Of a DNA stretch of 64,000 bases, positions 35,563-44,860 are shown in pieces. The translations under genes were made by a program, and so were the position numbers. Under the pieces are notes generated by a model. That model did no database searches, was not told the DNA's origin, and was given only the letters and a program-made list of their open reading frames with translations. Source of the stretch: Natranaeroarchaeum aerophilus (GTDB taxonomy: Archaea > Halobacteriota > Halobacteria > Halobacteriales > Natronoarchaeaceae); assembly GCF_023638055.1 (NCBI RefSeq), contig NZ_JAKRVY010000010.1:1-64000 (forward strand), written 5' to 3'. How positions within the stretch are numbered: the stretch's first letter is position 1; each line of letters starts with the position of its first letter.

Positions 35563-36060
35563 CTACTCCCCCACGAACTCGACTTCGTGCGTGGCGAGTG
35601 CGGCAGTGCTGTCGGTCGATGAACTGGCCCAGAGCACCTCGACACCGGTACCAGCGATCAGTCCGCGTTCGAAGGACTCGTGTTCGGGGTCATCTGCGAC
35701 GACGACTTCCCCGTCAGCATCCTCTGCCACGTACAGGGCGCTATCCTCGTCGAGGCCGTCCGCGCTGTTCGCCCAGTCCGAGCCGGTGGCGACGCGTTCA
35801 CCGTCGACAAAGACGACGATCGTCTCGGGATCGTTGATCGGCTCTCCCGAGAGATCTCCGAGCCTGAGTTGCTGTCCGTCCTGCCCGTACTGTTCGATCT
35901 CGAAGCTGGTGTCAGGGGCTTCCTCTGCATTTCCCACGAGATAGAAGGCCATGAAGCCAAAGAGCGTGCCGACGACGATAATCGCGACGACGAGCAGGAG
36001 AGTCGCCCTGCGCGGTGGTCGCCACGTCTCTTCGACCGGCGGGGGGTCGGAACGGGACAT
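35563..36060 (-). CDS. Single-span membrane protein with pilin-like C-terminal domain
   Basis: The 165-residue protein has a basic N-terminus (PPRRATLLL), one membrane helix (about 19-43) and an exposed acidic beta domain starting EEAPDTSFEIEQYG. The order resembles archaeal type IV pilin proteins (helix then beta domain), but the usual G-x-x-x-x-E cleavage context and SPVIG motif are missing. The gene is 53 bp downstream of the Mrp operon and may be part of its transcript or independent. Role unknown. Confidence 0.6.
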   Translation of the reverse strand: MSRSDPPPVEETWRPPRRATLLLVVAIIVVGTLFGFMAFYLVGNAEEAPDTSFEIEQYGQDGQQLRLGDLSGEPINDPETIVVFVDGERVATGSDWANSADGLDEDSALYVAEDADGEVVVADDPEHESFERGLIAGTGVEVLWASSSTDSTAALATHEVEFVGE

Positions 36061-36113
36061 CTACTGAATCGTAGAACGGAGCGAGGGTAAGGGCTACGGT
36101 TGAACGGGGGCGC

Positions 36114-37973
36114 TCAGATCAGCAAGAGCAGGACGAGCGCGAGCGCGCCCGTCAGTATGAGGATCGACGTCCCCATGCCCGCACGCAAGTAGATGGTCGA
36201 CGGTCGCTCCTCGGGCGTCTCGCCGACCTTCCCCCCGTCGGCGGATCGTCGGTCCCGTGGCGAGCCGATGTCGATACCCGGGAGCCGACTGGTGGCAATC
36301 TCGGCCGTTCGAACGGGATTCGTTCCCATCCAGTAGCAGGCCCTGACGGTCCGAACCGCCGTCCGGTCGACCGCAGCGTATAGCTCGGTCGTCCCGATGA
36401 CGAGCCCGCGACCGCCATAGAAGACGAGTGGGTTGATGAACCGTTCCATATCGTGGACGTGGCCGATCTTGCTGAGCGGTTTCTTGATGATCACGAAACC
36501 GATGACGCTGACGGTCAGCAGCGTCGCGGCGTCGAGCAGGTGCCCCGTGCTATACGGAGTCAGATCGAGCGCCTCGCCGCCGGGGACCAGCCCCGCGAGC
36601 GCTCCCCAGAAGACGCCGAAGAACACACATGCCCCGCCGACCGCCAGCATGGCGACTGACTGGCCCGGCCTGGCGTCCCGAACGCTGCCCCCGTACTCGC
36701 CGTTGAAGAAGGCGTAGTAACCCAGCTTGATGAACGAGAGGAAGGTGCCGACCGCCCCGATCCAGAGCAGCCAGTAGACGATTTCGTTGCCACCGCCGAA
36801 GTAGCCCGGATCGGCGGCGTCCAAGATCATCCCCTTGCTGATGAACCCGTTGAACAGCGGGATCGCCGTGATCGAGAGCGCTCCGAGTCCGAACCCGGCC
36901 GCCGTGATCGGCATCTCCCGCCAGAGGCCGCCGAGATGGTAGAGATCCTCCTCCCCGGTCCGGAAGATGATGACGCCGACCGCCATGAACAGCAGTGCCT
37001 TGAACAGCACGTTGTTGAAGGCGTGGGCGAGCGCACCGGCCCCACTGATCTCGGGCGTGCCGGCGACCGAGATCAACCCGATTGCGGCGACCATGTAACC
37101 GACCTGCGCCATGATGTGATAGGACAGCAGCGCGCGCATATCGTGCTGGAGTAGGGCGAAGACAACGCCGTAAACGGCCATCACACCGCCGAGGTAGGCC
37201 AGCCAGAGCGCGCCCTCGGGGAACGCCTGCCAGAGGACGTATGCGCCGGTCTTCGTGGTAAACACTGAGAGGAAGACCGACGCCGCGATGTGTGGGCGCG
37301 GGTAGGTGTCGGGCAGCCACGTGTGGAGTCCGATGAACCCACAGTTGACGCCGATCCCCAGTCCCGCGAGCAGGGCCGGAGCTGTGATTCCGCCGAGTGC
37401 AGAGAGGCTCGCGGCACCCTCAACTGCGATGCCGCCGTCGATCGCCATCCCGCCGCCCGCCGCGAGATGCCAGACGACAGCAAAGAGGAACAGGCTCCCG
37501 CCGATTCCGTGGGCAATAGCGTAGCGGAAGCCCGCACGGACCGCTTCGCCGCCATGATGCCAGACGAGCAGCGTCGACGTGACAGCCATCAGCTCCCAGT
37601 AGAAGATCAGCGTCAGCCAGTCACCGGAGAACACGACGCCGAGCGTCGAGGCGACGTACGCGAGCGCGAACGCCGTCATCACCCGCGGTGCGTCGCTACT
37701 GTAGGCGTAGACGACCGCAGCGGTCCCGAGGATCCCGATAGCTGTTGCCAGCAACTGCGAACCCGCGTCGATCTGGAAGAAGATCGCTCCATCGAAGCCG
37801 AGGAACGACGTGGCGAGATGATCGCCCTTCTCCGCGAACTGTGCAACAACGAGCGCCGACAGGGTCGCCAGCGCGCCGAGCGCGTGGCCGACGGCCCGTG
37901 GCAGAACCACCACGAGGAACGCGGCCACGAGCACGAGCGCTGGCGGGTAGAGACTGGTCAGTAGTTCGTTCAT
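36114..37973 (-). CDS. mrpD: Mrp antiporter subunit MrpD-like (third copy)
   Basis: The 619-residue subunit is a NuoM/MrpD-type proton-conducting membrane protein with about 14 helices. Landmarks are LIFYWELMAVTSTLLVWH (conserved Glu), HTWLPDTYPRPHIAAS, LLSYHIMAQVGYMVAA and HAFNNVLFKALLFM with channel lysines and histidines. The C-terminus has extra soluble sequence (about 555-600). The start at 37973 (MNELLTSLYPP) overlaps the upstream gene's stop; 49 codons further upstream are open but read through that gene. It is last of the nine Mrp genes. Confidence 0.88.
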   Translation of the reverse strand: MNELLTSLYPPALVLVAAFLVVVLPRAVGHALGALATLSALVVAQFAEKGDHLATSFLGFDGAIFFQIDAGSQLLATAIGILGTAAVVYAYSSDAPRVMTAFALAYVASTLGVVFSGDWLTLIFYWELMAVTSTLLVWHHGGEAVRAGFRYAIAHGIGGSLFLFAVVWHLAAGGGMAIDGGIAVEGAASLSALGGITAPALLAGLGIGVNCGFIGLHTWLPDTYPRPHIAASVFLSVFTTKTGAYVLWQAFPEGALWLAYLGGVMAVYGVVFALLQHDMRALLSYHIMAQVGYMVAAIGLISVAGTPEISGAGALAHAFNNVLFKALLFMAVGVIIFRTGEEDLYHLGGLWREMPITAAGFGLGALSITAIPLFNGFISKGMILDAADPGYFGGGNEIVYWLLWIGAVGTFLSFIKLGYYAFFNGEYGGSVRDARPGQSVAMLAVGGACVFFGVFWGALAGLVPGGEALDLTPYSTGHLLDAATLLTVSVIGFVIIKKPLSKIGHVHDMERFINPLVFYGGRGLVIGTTELYAAVDRTAVRTVRACYWMGTNPVRTAEIATSRLPGIDIGSPRDRRSADGGKVGETPEERPSTIYLRAGMGTSILILTGALALVLLLLI

Positions 37974-39811
37974 AGTGCCACCTCCGCACCGGTTGCGGCT
38001 TCCGCAATCACTTCGACCACGTCCAGGAAGACCGCATGATCGGGCACGATCCCGAGTGCGATCGCTCCGGTGACGATCACCGTAATCGGCATCAACATGA
38101 GCCACGTGCTCTCGGTCCACGGCTTGTGCCGGACCCAGCCGCCCTCCGGCGGGCCACCGTGGTGGTGATGATCGTCGTCGTGGTGGGCATCGTGGTCTTC
38201 GGTGTGGTCATCGTGACCATCGGACGCCCCTGCATCATCCGATCCGACGCCGAACGGGACATCCGCGTCACTTGGGTGTGCATCCACTGCGAGCCCCTCG
38301 TCGGCGTCCGTATCGTCCTCTGGCGTCCCGCCGTCAGTCAGGAGCCCCTCCTTCACGTCCCCGACGCGTTTGCCGCCGATCGGGAACTCGACGAGCGGTT
38401 TCGCGTCGTGGGCGTCCTCGCTCTCGAAGAAGGCCTGGTAGACGACCGGCCAGAAGTACGCGACGTTGAACACGCCACTGACGACCAGCGCGGCCGCGAA
38501 GGCCCACATCGAGGGGTCGGCCGACGCGCCGACGAGCATGTAGAACTTGCTGACGAAGCCAGCGACGAGCGGGATGCCAGCCATCCCGGCTGCAGCGATG
38601 GCAAACGCCGAAAGCGTCAGTGGCATCCGTTTCCCGATCCCCGCCATGTCGCTGATGTCGTCGGTGTGGGTCTCGACGTGGATCGCCCCTGCACAGAAAA
38701 ACAGGGTGAGTTTCATGAACGCGTGGGCGGGGATATGCAGCAGCCCCCCGGCGAGCGCGATCGCCGCGTAGCGCGGGTCTGCCCCCGATCCGAAGGCGAT
38801 CGCCCCGAGGGCGATCCCCAGGACGATATACGAGAGCTGGCTCACCGTGGAGTAGGCCAGCCGTCGCTTGAGATTGTCCTTGCGGAGCGCGATGACACTC
38901 GACGCCAGCAGCGTGAACGCGGCCAGCGCGGCAAGTGCGGTCGCCATCCCGAGAGTGGCGGTGAGTTCGAGCCCGAACACGTCGATCACGACGCGAGCGA
39001 CCCCGAAGGCTCCGGATTTGACGACTGCGACCGCGTGGAGCAGCCCTGAAACGGGTGTCGGCGCAACCATCGCGTCGGGCAGCCACGAGTGCAGCGGCAT
39101 GATCGCCGCTTTGACGCCGAAGCCGAGCGCGAGCATCGCAAAGGTGATCTGGGCGAAGATCGGATCCGCCTGCGCCAGCGCGGTTGCGGTCTCGCCGAAC
39201 GTCACGGTTGCCGCCCCCTGAAGCCCGGTCAGCCAGTAGGTCAACACTGTCCCGCCGAGCACGAGGACGCCGCCGCCGAAGAAAGTGTACGCGAGGTACT
39301 TCCGGCCGGCGATGCGGGCCTCCTCGGTCTCGTCGTGGGCGACCAGCGGGTAGGTCGCGACCGAGAGCAGTTCGTAAAAGAGGAAGATCGTGACGAGGTT
39401 GCCCGCGAAGGCGATCCCGACTGCCGTCGAGAGGCTCGCCGCGAACGCCGCGAAAAACCGCGTCTGGGCGTGCTCGCCGAGCCCGCGCATGTAGCCCGCG
39501 GTGTAGAAGGCGGTGAAGATCCAGAGGAAACTCGCCAGCATAGCGAAGAGCATGCCGAGCGGATCGGCCCGGAGCACGAAGTCGATCCCCGGCAGGAACT
39601 GGACGCCGAGTTGCTCTTGCATACTCCAGACGTACTCCTCGCCGTCGAGGATGCCGGGGAGCATACTGGCGATCACGCCGAACTTGGCGAGTGCGGCCAG
39701 CACGGACCACGACTCGCGGACGTTCGGATAGCGATACGACGCGACGATCAGCGCCGTCGCGACCGCCGAAATGAGGACGGCAGCGAGCGGCAAGATAGAT
39801 GGCTGGGGCAT
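37970..39811 (-). CDS. mrpD: Mrp antiporter subunit MrpD-like (second copy), His-rich loop
   Basis: The 613-residue subunit has about 14 helices with IFLFYELLSVATYPLVAHD (conserved Glu), LHSWLPDAMVAPTPVSGLLHA, RLAYSTVSQLSYIVLG and HAFMKLTLFFCAGA. A long hydrophilic insertion before the last helix (about residues 500-575) is full of His and Asp (HDDHTEDHDAHHDDDHHHH), which could bind metal or sense pH. The stop overlaps the next start. It is co-directional with the rest of the Mrp operon. Confidence 0.88.
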   Translation of the reverse strand: MPQPSILPLAAVLISAVATALIVASYRYPNVRESWSVLAALAKFGVIASMLPGILDGEEYVWSMQEQLGVQFLPGIDFVLRADPLGMLFAMLASFLWIFTAFYTAGYMRGLGEHAQTRFFAAFAASLSTAVGIAFAGNLVTIFLFYELLSVATYPLVAHDETEEARIAGRKYLAYTFFGGGVLVLGGTVLTYWLTGLQGAATVTFGETATALAQADPIFAQITFAMLALGFGVKAAIMPLHSWLPDAMVAPTPVSGLLHAVAVVKSGAFGVARVVIDVFGLELTATLGMATALAALAAFTLLASSVIALRKDNLKRRLAYSTVSQLSYIVLGIALGAIAFGSGADPRYAAIALAGGLLHIPAHAFMKLTLFFCAGAIHVETHTDDISDMAGIGKRMPLTLSAFAIAAAGMAGIPLVAGFVSKFYMLVGASADPSMWAFAAALVVSGVFNVAYFWPVVYQAFFESEDAHDAKPLVEFPIGGKRVGDVKEGLLTDGGTPEDDTDADEGLAVDAHPSDADVPFGVGSDDAGASDGHDDHTEDHDAHHDDDHHHHGGPPEGGWVRHKPWTESTWLMLMPITVIVTGAIALGIVPDHAVFLDVVEVIAEAATGAEVAL

Positions 39812-41469
39812 TACTGGGTCACCTCCTGGGGACCGGCAAGGAACTGGTCGATAATCGGTTCGAGCACGGCATCGAACGCGCCGCCAGCGAAGCCGAGCGC
39901 GATCGTGACCAGCGCCAGCCCGACGACGAGTAGGGTCGCCGCGATCGTCACGCGGGAGCCGACGACGCCCCCGGTGGTAGCCTGGGAAGCCGACTCAGTG
40001 CCGCCGTCAGTGGCGGCGTGCTCGCCACCGTCGGCCGCGACTCCGCCCTCGTGGTCGTGTGGCTCGCCGCCGGGATGGTCGAAGTACATCTTCTCCAGCA
40101 GGCGCGCGACGTACGCGAGCGTCAGGAGGGTACTGAGGATGATCACCGCGACGACGGGCCAGAGTTCGGACTGGACCGCTCCGACAGCAACGAACCACTT
40201 GCCGACGAAGCCGACCGTCGGCGGGACGCCGACCAGCCCGATCCCGAGGATGGCGATCGATCCGGCGAAGAAGGGCCGTCGTCGGGCGAGGTTTGCGTAC
40301 TCGTCGACGGTTCGTGCGCCGGTACTCAACGCAACGCCGCCGACCGCGAGGAAGGCCCCACCCTTCATTACGCCGTGGCCGACGAGGTGGACGAGCGCGC
40401 CGAGCAGGGCGTACCGGGCCGCCGTCTCCGCCCCGATAGAGGGGGCGTAGGCCGCCAGTCCGAACGCAGCGACGATCAGCCCGAACTGCGCGACAGAGGA
40501 GTACGCCAGCATCCGCTTGACGTCGCGCTGGATCACCGCGAGTACCGATCCGGCGAGAATGCTGACCGAGCCGATGACCGCGATGAACAGCGCAGCCTCG
40601 GGCACGGCCTCGAAGAAGTCCACGGTGTAGACGGTGAACATGACGCGGCCGAGCGCGTACGCGCCGACGGTCGAGACGAGCGCGGAGATCAGCGCCGTGA
40701 CGCTGTGTGGCGCGGTCGCGTAGGCGTCGGGCTGCCAGGTGTGAAGCGGGTAGATCGCCGCTTTGGTCAGGAGCCCAACGGCGATGAATCCAAAGGAGGC
40801 CAGTACGAGCGGGTAGCTGTAGAGCTCGTCGTAGCCCTCGTACATCTCGGCGTTCTGGACGACCTCGGTCTGTCCGGCGAGCGCCTGCGAGAGATCGACC
40901 ATGTTCAGCGTCCCCGTCGCCACGTAGAGGTAACCGACGCCGATCAGGAACAGGGATGCGCCGACCGTTCCGATCAGCAGGTATTTCAGCGACGCGACAG
41001 CGGCATCGGCACGGCGGCTACTGGCAACCAGCGCGTACGTGGCGATCCCCGTGATTTCGAGGAAGACGAACATGTTGAACAGGTCGCCGGTCAGCGCGAC
41101 GCCCATCAGGCCGCCAACCAGCAGTAAGTACGCACTGTAGAACGCGTTCCCACGGGGTCCGGCCCGCCGCGAGAACACGAGCACGGCAAGCGAGAACGCG
41201 GCGATCAGCGAGATCACGAGCAGCGAGTACAGATCGACGACCAGCTCGATCCCGCGTGGTGGAACGAATCCGCCGAGCTGGTGACGGACGGTCCCGTTGC
41301 CGATAACCACGACGGCGACCAACCCAGCCAGTACTGTCTCGACGGCTAGCGTGACAGCCGCAATCGACCAGCCGATCCGCTCGCGGAGTAATCCAAGCCC
41401 GAGCGGGAGCGTCGCCGCGAGGATCGGGAGGGCGATCAGTAGCGCAGGGATCGCGTCGGCGTTACTCAT
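39811..41469 (-). CDS. mrpD: Mrp antiporter subunit MrpD-like (first copy)
   Basis: The 552-residue subunit is another NuoM/NuoN-type membrane protein with FVFLEITGIATYALVAS, KAAIYPLHTWQPDAYATAPH, RMLAYSSVAQFGLIVAA and HLVGHGVMKGGAF. Late in the sequence a soluble insertion (about 460-505) is again His/Gly/Asp-rich (HPGGEPHDHEGG, GEHAATDGG). The start at 41469 (MSNADAIPALL) overlaps mrpC; 21 further codons upstream are open but lie in mrpC. This copy is the most MrpD-like. Confidence 0.9.
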   Translation of the reverse strand: MSNADAIPALLIALPILAATLPLGLGLLRERIGWSIAAVTLAVETVLAGLVAVVVIGNGTVRHQLGGFVPPRGIELVVDLYSLLVISLIAAFSLAVLVFSRRAGPRGNAFYSAYLLLVGGLMGVALTGDLFNMFVFLEITGIATYALVASSRRADAAVASLKYLLIGTVGASLFLIGVGYLYVATGTLNMVDLSQALAGQTEVVQNAEMYEGYDELYSYPLVLASFGFIAVGLLTKAAIYPLHTWQPDAYATAPHSVTALISALVSTVGAYALGRVMFTVYTVDFFEAVPEAALFIAVIGSVSILAGSVLAVIQRDVKRMLAYSSVAQFGLIVAAFGLAAYAPSIGAETAARYALLGALVHLVGHGVMKGGAFLAVGGVALSTGARTVDEYANLARRRPFFAGSIAILGIGLVGVPPTVGFVGKWFVAVGAVQSELWPVVAVIILSTLLTLAYVARLLEKMYFDHPGGEPHDHEGGVAADGGEHAATDGGTESASQATTGGVVGSRVTIAATLLVVGLALVTIALGFAGGAFDAVLEPIIDQFLAGPQEVTQ

Positions 41470-41839
41470 CGGCACGCACCTCCCGGAGGACGTCCTCACG
41501 GAGCGTGCCGTACTCGCTGTAGATCCGGACAATAAGCGCCAGCCCGACCGCCGTGAGACTGACGCCGACGACGATCGCAGTCAGCACGATCACGTGTGGT
41601 AGCGGACTGACGTACGTTCCCGTCGCCTCCCCGGCTGGAACGACGGCGGACTGTCCTCCCTCGACGTACGCCGAGGTGACGAAAAACAGAAACGCCGACG
41701 TCTGGAACAGGTTGACCCCGATCAGCTTCTTGACGAGGTTCGGGCTGGCGATCATCATGTACAGTCCGATCGCGATGAGGAACACGAACACGATGTACGT
41801 GTACCGCGTGGCCAGCAGTTCGAGTGTACTCTCGATCAT
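41462..41839 (-). CDS. mrpC: Mrp antiporter subunit MrpC (NuoK-like)
   Basis: The 125-residue protein has three helices in the NuoK/MrpC arrangement: TYIVFVFLIAIGLYMMIA, KLIGVNLFQTSAFLFFV and PHVIVLTAIVVGVSLTAVGLALIVRI (over about residues 82-107). The first loop and the SPNLVKKLIG motif are standard. It overlaps mrpB by four bases and mrpD by eight, in the normal Mrp order. Confidence 0.93.
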   Translation of the reverse strand: MIESTLELLATRYTYIVFVFLIAIGLYMMIASPNLVKKLIGVNLFQTSAFLFFVTSAYVEGGQSAVVPAGEATGTYVSPLPHVIVLTAIVVGVSLTAVGLALIVRIYSEYGTLREDVLREVRADE

Positions 41840-42336
41840 GCGCGATCACCACCGTCGTAGCCTGCCGCGGTAGCGAAAAACAGACCCATGATGATCCCGG
41901 AGACGATGAGCGCGATCCCGCCGATTTCGATGGCTTCCATCCCCCAACTAATCGCATCGCCGGACTCGGCAAAGATCGGGAGTGCCTCGCCGTACAGTTC
42001 GTATTCGAGGAACGCGCCACCGAGTGCGATGGTCCCGAGCCCAACGAGGACGAAGAAGGCAGTCCCGCCCGCCGCGAGGCCGACCACGACTTTGTTCTGG
42101 AGCCAGCGTCGGGTCGGCTCGATACCGAAGGCAAAGGCGATCATCAGGACGACCGATCCCATGATTGCACCGCCCTGGAACCCGCCACCGGGCGTACTCG
42201 CGCCGTGGAACGTCATAAAGAGCGCGTAGGTAAGCGCGAACGGAGCGACGACCTGCACGGTCGACATGATTACCTGACTCTCGACGTACTGTGTCTCGTA
42301 CTCCTCGTCGGAATCCAGCTTTCGATCTGCACTCAT
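41836..42336 (-). CDS. mrpB: Mrp antiporter subunit MrpB
   Basis: The 166-residue protein has four helices with the MrpB motif FMTFHGASTPGGGFQGGAIMG and a later AFAFGIEPTRRWLQNK. MrpB is the small domain that pairs with the MrpA C-terminus in the antiporter. I use the ATG at 42336 (MSADRKLDSD); 61 upstream codons read through the previous gene without homology. It overlaps both neighbours by four bases. Confidence 0.93.
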   Translation of the reverse strand: MSADRKLDSDEEYETQYVESQVIMSTVQVVAPFALTYALFMTFHGASTPGGGFQGGAIMGSVVLMIAFAFGIEPTRRWLQNKVVVGLAAGGTAFFVLVGLGTIALGGAFLEYELYGEALPIFAESGDAISWGMEAIEIGGIALIVSGIIMGLFFATAAGYDGGDRA

Positions 42337-42875
42337 TCCGTGAACACCTCTCGCTGAAGCACGACCAGTACCGCGATCCCGGCGGCGAAGACGACGACCG
42401 CCTCGCCGAACGTGTCGAAGCCGCGGTAGGCGGCAAGTACTGCTGTCACCGCGTTGTTGACGCCAGTATCGACGTACGTGTTGTCGATGTAGTACTGGGT
42501 CACATCCGGGTTCGCCCACGCGGGCGCGTTCGAATCACCCACAGCGGGGAACGCACTCATCGTCTGCAGGACGACGACCGTGAAGAGACCGACCACCGCC
42601 ACCGCCGGCCAGTCGATCGACTCGAACGTTTCCTCGTGGGACGGCCGAACCGTCTTTGCGATCGTCAGAAGCAAGAGCAGGGTCGTGACACCGGCACCGA
42701 TCGCAGCCTCGGTCATGGCGACGTCCGGCGCGCGGAGGAACGTGTAGAACACGGCCATCCCGAGGCTGTAGGCCCCGAAGACGATAATCGCCGCGAGCAC
42801 GTCCCGGAACAGCGCGGTCGCCAGCGCTGTAAGCAAAACGAAGACGATCAACGTCGCTTCGACGGGGCTAATCAT
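42333..42875 (-). CDS. MrpA C-terminal / MbhD-MbhE-like subunit
   Basis: The 180-residue membrane protein has the DUF4040/MbhD core: IIVFGAYSLGMAVFYTFLRAPDVAMTEAAIG, followed by an MbhE-like half. In bacterial Mrp this region is the C-terminal end of MrpA; here it is a separate gene, as in Mbh/Mrp clusters of many archaea. No full MrpA NuoL-like part exists in the operon, so one of the three MrpD-like subunits must take its place. Confidence 0.87.
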   Translation of the reverse strand: MISPVEATLIVFVLLTALATALFRDVLAAIIVFGAYSLGMAVFYTFLRAPDVAMTEAAIGAGVTTLLLLLTIAKTVRPSHEETFESIDWPAVAVVGLFTVVVLQTMSAFPAVGDSNAPAWANPDVTQYYIDNTYVDTGVNNAVTAVLAAYRGFDTFGEAVVVFAAGIAVLVVLQREVFTE

Positions 42876-43246
42876 CGGTCGTCACCTCCGTCAGTTCGTC
42901 GCCTGGCGTCGGCCGCCAGCTCCTCGTCAGTACGGTCGTCCTCGACTGTCCACGGCGTGATTCCCTCCTCGTCGGCAGCCCGTGCGATGGCGTGAGCCGC
43001 CGTCGGGTTCGTCACGAAGATGAAAAACAGCAGGATAACAGTCAGGATCGACGACGTGGTCCACCCGAGTGCGAGCGCGACTGCTGCAAGCGCGAGTCCA
43101 GCCCCGAGCGTGTCAGTCTGAGACGCGGTGTGGGTTCGCGAGTAGACATCCGGAAGCCGGATAACGCCAACTGCAGAGACCAGCGTAAAGAACAGCCCAC
43201 CCACTAATAGCACGATGATCGCACCAAACCGGACGGATTCGATCAT
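42872..43246 (-). CDS. mrpG: Mrp antiporter subunit MrpG
   Basis: The 124-residue protein has three helices with GLFFTLVSAVGVIRLPDVYSRTHTASQTDTLG (split) and FFIFVTNPTAAHAIARAA, the MnhG/PhaG hallmarks. A short acidic C-terminal tail follows. It overlaps mrpF and the MbhD-like gene by four bases each, showing tight translational coupling. Confidence 0.93.
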   Translation of the reverse strand: MIESVRFGAIIVLLVGGLFFTLVSAVGVIRLPDVYSRTHTASQTDTLGAGLALAAVALALGWTTSSILTVILLFFIFVTNPTAAHAIARAADEEGITPWTVEDDRTDEELAADARRRTDGGDDR

Positions 43247-43530
43247 ATGACACCACCCCGTTCCACGGTGAACTTCGAGATGGCGACCGCCATCAGGAAG
43301 TTAAGGAGCGCGTAGATCAGCGCGATATCGAGGAACCACGGCTCGTCGAGCGCGGCCGCAAGCAGCGCAAGGATCACAACGGTGTTCGTCCCGAGGACGT
43401 TCACCGCGAGTACGCGATCTTGCATCGTCGGGCCTTTGATCACCCGATAGAGCATCAGTACGGCAAGCAAAACGAAAAGCGCCGCAGCAACGAGGAAGAT
43501 ATCGTTGAGCGTGTCACCGGTAAGGGTCAC
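43243..43530 (-). CDS. mrpF: Mrp antiporter subunit MrpF
   Basis: The 95-residue protein has three helices and matches MrpF/PhaF: YRVIKGPTMQDRVLAVNVLGTNTVV, then FLDIALIYALLNFLMAVAISKF. MrpF sits beside MrpA/MrpG in the complex. It starts four bases inside mrpE and ends four bases inside mrpG. Confidence 0.93.
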   Translation of the reverse strand: MTLTGDTLNDIFLVAAALFVLLAVLMLYRVIKGPTMQDRVLAVNVLGTNTVVILALLAAALDEPWFLDIALIYALLNFLMAVAISKFTVERGGVI

Positions 43531-44603
43531 TCTTCGTCACCTCCGATTACTTCCGCGTCACCACGGTCCCGGGGACTCTCGATACGCATCGCACGACGCC
43601 CGAAGAAGACAAACCGAACCGCTCGTTCGAGTGCACCATCAAACAGGTCCTCGCGAGCGTCGGGGATCAGTGTGTGAACTGTCATCTTCTGGCCCTGCAC
43701 GCGAACGGACAGCGTTCCGGGTGTCAGTGTAATACTATTCGCGAGCGTCGTCACGGGGAGTCCACCCCAGACCGCACCGCGCATGCGCGTCATTTTCGGG
43801 TCAATCGGCATCGAGGGGCGCATGATAACGATGGCGATAGCAATATTCGATTTGATGATCTGGACGAGTAGATACGGTACGTACAGACACCACCGGAGCA
43901 GTCGCTTTGGCGACTCCCGAAGCGACGGCGAGTTCGAAAACGAGACCTGCGAGAGCGCGACTGTCGTTACAGCCGCTGCGATGACGCCGGTCACGAGATC
44001 GAATGTCCCGTAAAACTCGCCGAACTCGAAGATGGGTGCCAGTCCACCGAGCACCTGGTAGAAGAGGAACGACACGACGAACATGCCCGCATACTTGCTT
44101 GCTGTCGCAGCGCTGACGAGCGGGAGTTGCATCCGGTCGGGGGTGACGGCTGCCTCATCGACTGTCACCGTTCCGCTCTCTCGAAGCGCCGCCTCCAGTG
44201 GCTGTAGCAGCGGTTGCCCGACACCGGGGTCGTACTCCGGGTCGAACACGACCCGATCGATCCCCCGCTCTGTTGCTGCCCGCTCGATTACTCGGGCGTA
44301 GTCCGTGGGACTGAACAGGTACTCCTCGGCACCGAGGACCGTCGTCTCGATCCGAAGATCCTCCGGACGGCCCCCGGCGTCCTCGGTCGCCCAGATGCGT
44401 GCCCGGTCAAGCAGGGACTCGGCCTCCGATCGCAGCGACTCGCCGGTCGGTCCAGTCACGGCAGCCGCGAGGATATCGACGAAAACGAGTTCGACCGACC
44501 CGGAGGGGCCCGCCCTGTCAAACGCCGATTCGACGGCGTATGCGATAGTCTGTCGCAGGGTAGAGGATTCCTCAACGGGAACGAGTACGCGCTGGGTGCT
44601 CAC
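43527..44603 (-). CDS. mrpE: UspA-MrpE fusion (first gene of the Mrp operon)
   Basis: The N-terminal half (about residues 1-150) is a universal-stress-protein-like alpha/beta domain: RVLVPVEESSTLRQTIAYAV, VELVFVDI and ATERGIDRVVFDPEY. The second half (about 165-358) is MrpE: membrane helices around VVSFLFYQVLGG, LVQIIKSNIAIAIVIM and VTTLANSITLTPGTLSV. I choose the GTG at 44603 because GGAGGTG lies 6 nt upstream; the frame stays open for another 46 codons without homology. The fusion suggests control of antiport by a cytoplasmic nucleotide or stress signal. Confidence 0.88.
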   Translation of the reverse strand: MSTQRVLVPVEESSTLRQTIAYAVESAFDRAGPSGSVELVFVDILAAAVTGPTGESLRSEAESLLDRARIWATEDAGGRPEDLRIETTVLGAEEYLFSPTDYARVIERAATERGIDRVVFDPEYDPGVGQPLLQPLEAALRESGTVTVDEAAVTPDRMQLPLVSAATASKYAGMFVVSFLFYQVLGGLAPIFEFGEFYGTFDLVTGVIAAAVTTVALSQVSFSNSPSLRESPKRLLRWCLYVPYLLVQIIKSNIAIAIVIMRPSMPIDPKMTRMRGAVWGGLPVTTLANSITLTPGTLSVRVQGQKMTVHTLIPDAREDLFDGALERAVRFVFFGRRAMRIESPRDRGDAEVIGGDEE

Positions 44604-44609
44604 GACGGC

Positions 44610-44616
44610 CACCTCC
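44610..44616 (-). promoter_or_regulatory. Shine-Dalgarno fixing the mrpE GTG start
   Basis: CACCTCC on the plus strand reads GGAGGTG on the coding strand, six nucleotides before the GTG at 44603. It is a much stronger site than anything before the alternative upstream starts, and it implies a leadered transcript. Confidence 0.6.
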
Positions 44617-44860
44617 TGGCCGACTTCGATATTCGTGAACTCTCGGCGATCCGTCCGACGCTTTTTACAATTACGATACTCATGGCTCGGTTCGTTACTC
44701 GCAACAAGCGGTATCCGACCGAAAACAATTTCGTTATCCACCGGGCGTCTTCCGAAACAAGCGGAATGACATCCCGTATTTTAAATCATAGATGGGTGGG
44801 AAGCAGATTTTATAAACGGTACCGCGACCCATGGCTCATAAAACTGACCGCTCTTACAGT

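Noticed and set aside
38334-39710. Long frame inside the second MrpD-like gene in another reading frame
   Set aside because: The product is Arg-rich with no helices, while the accepted frame has the full membrane pattern.
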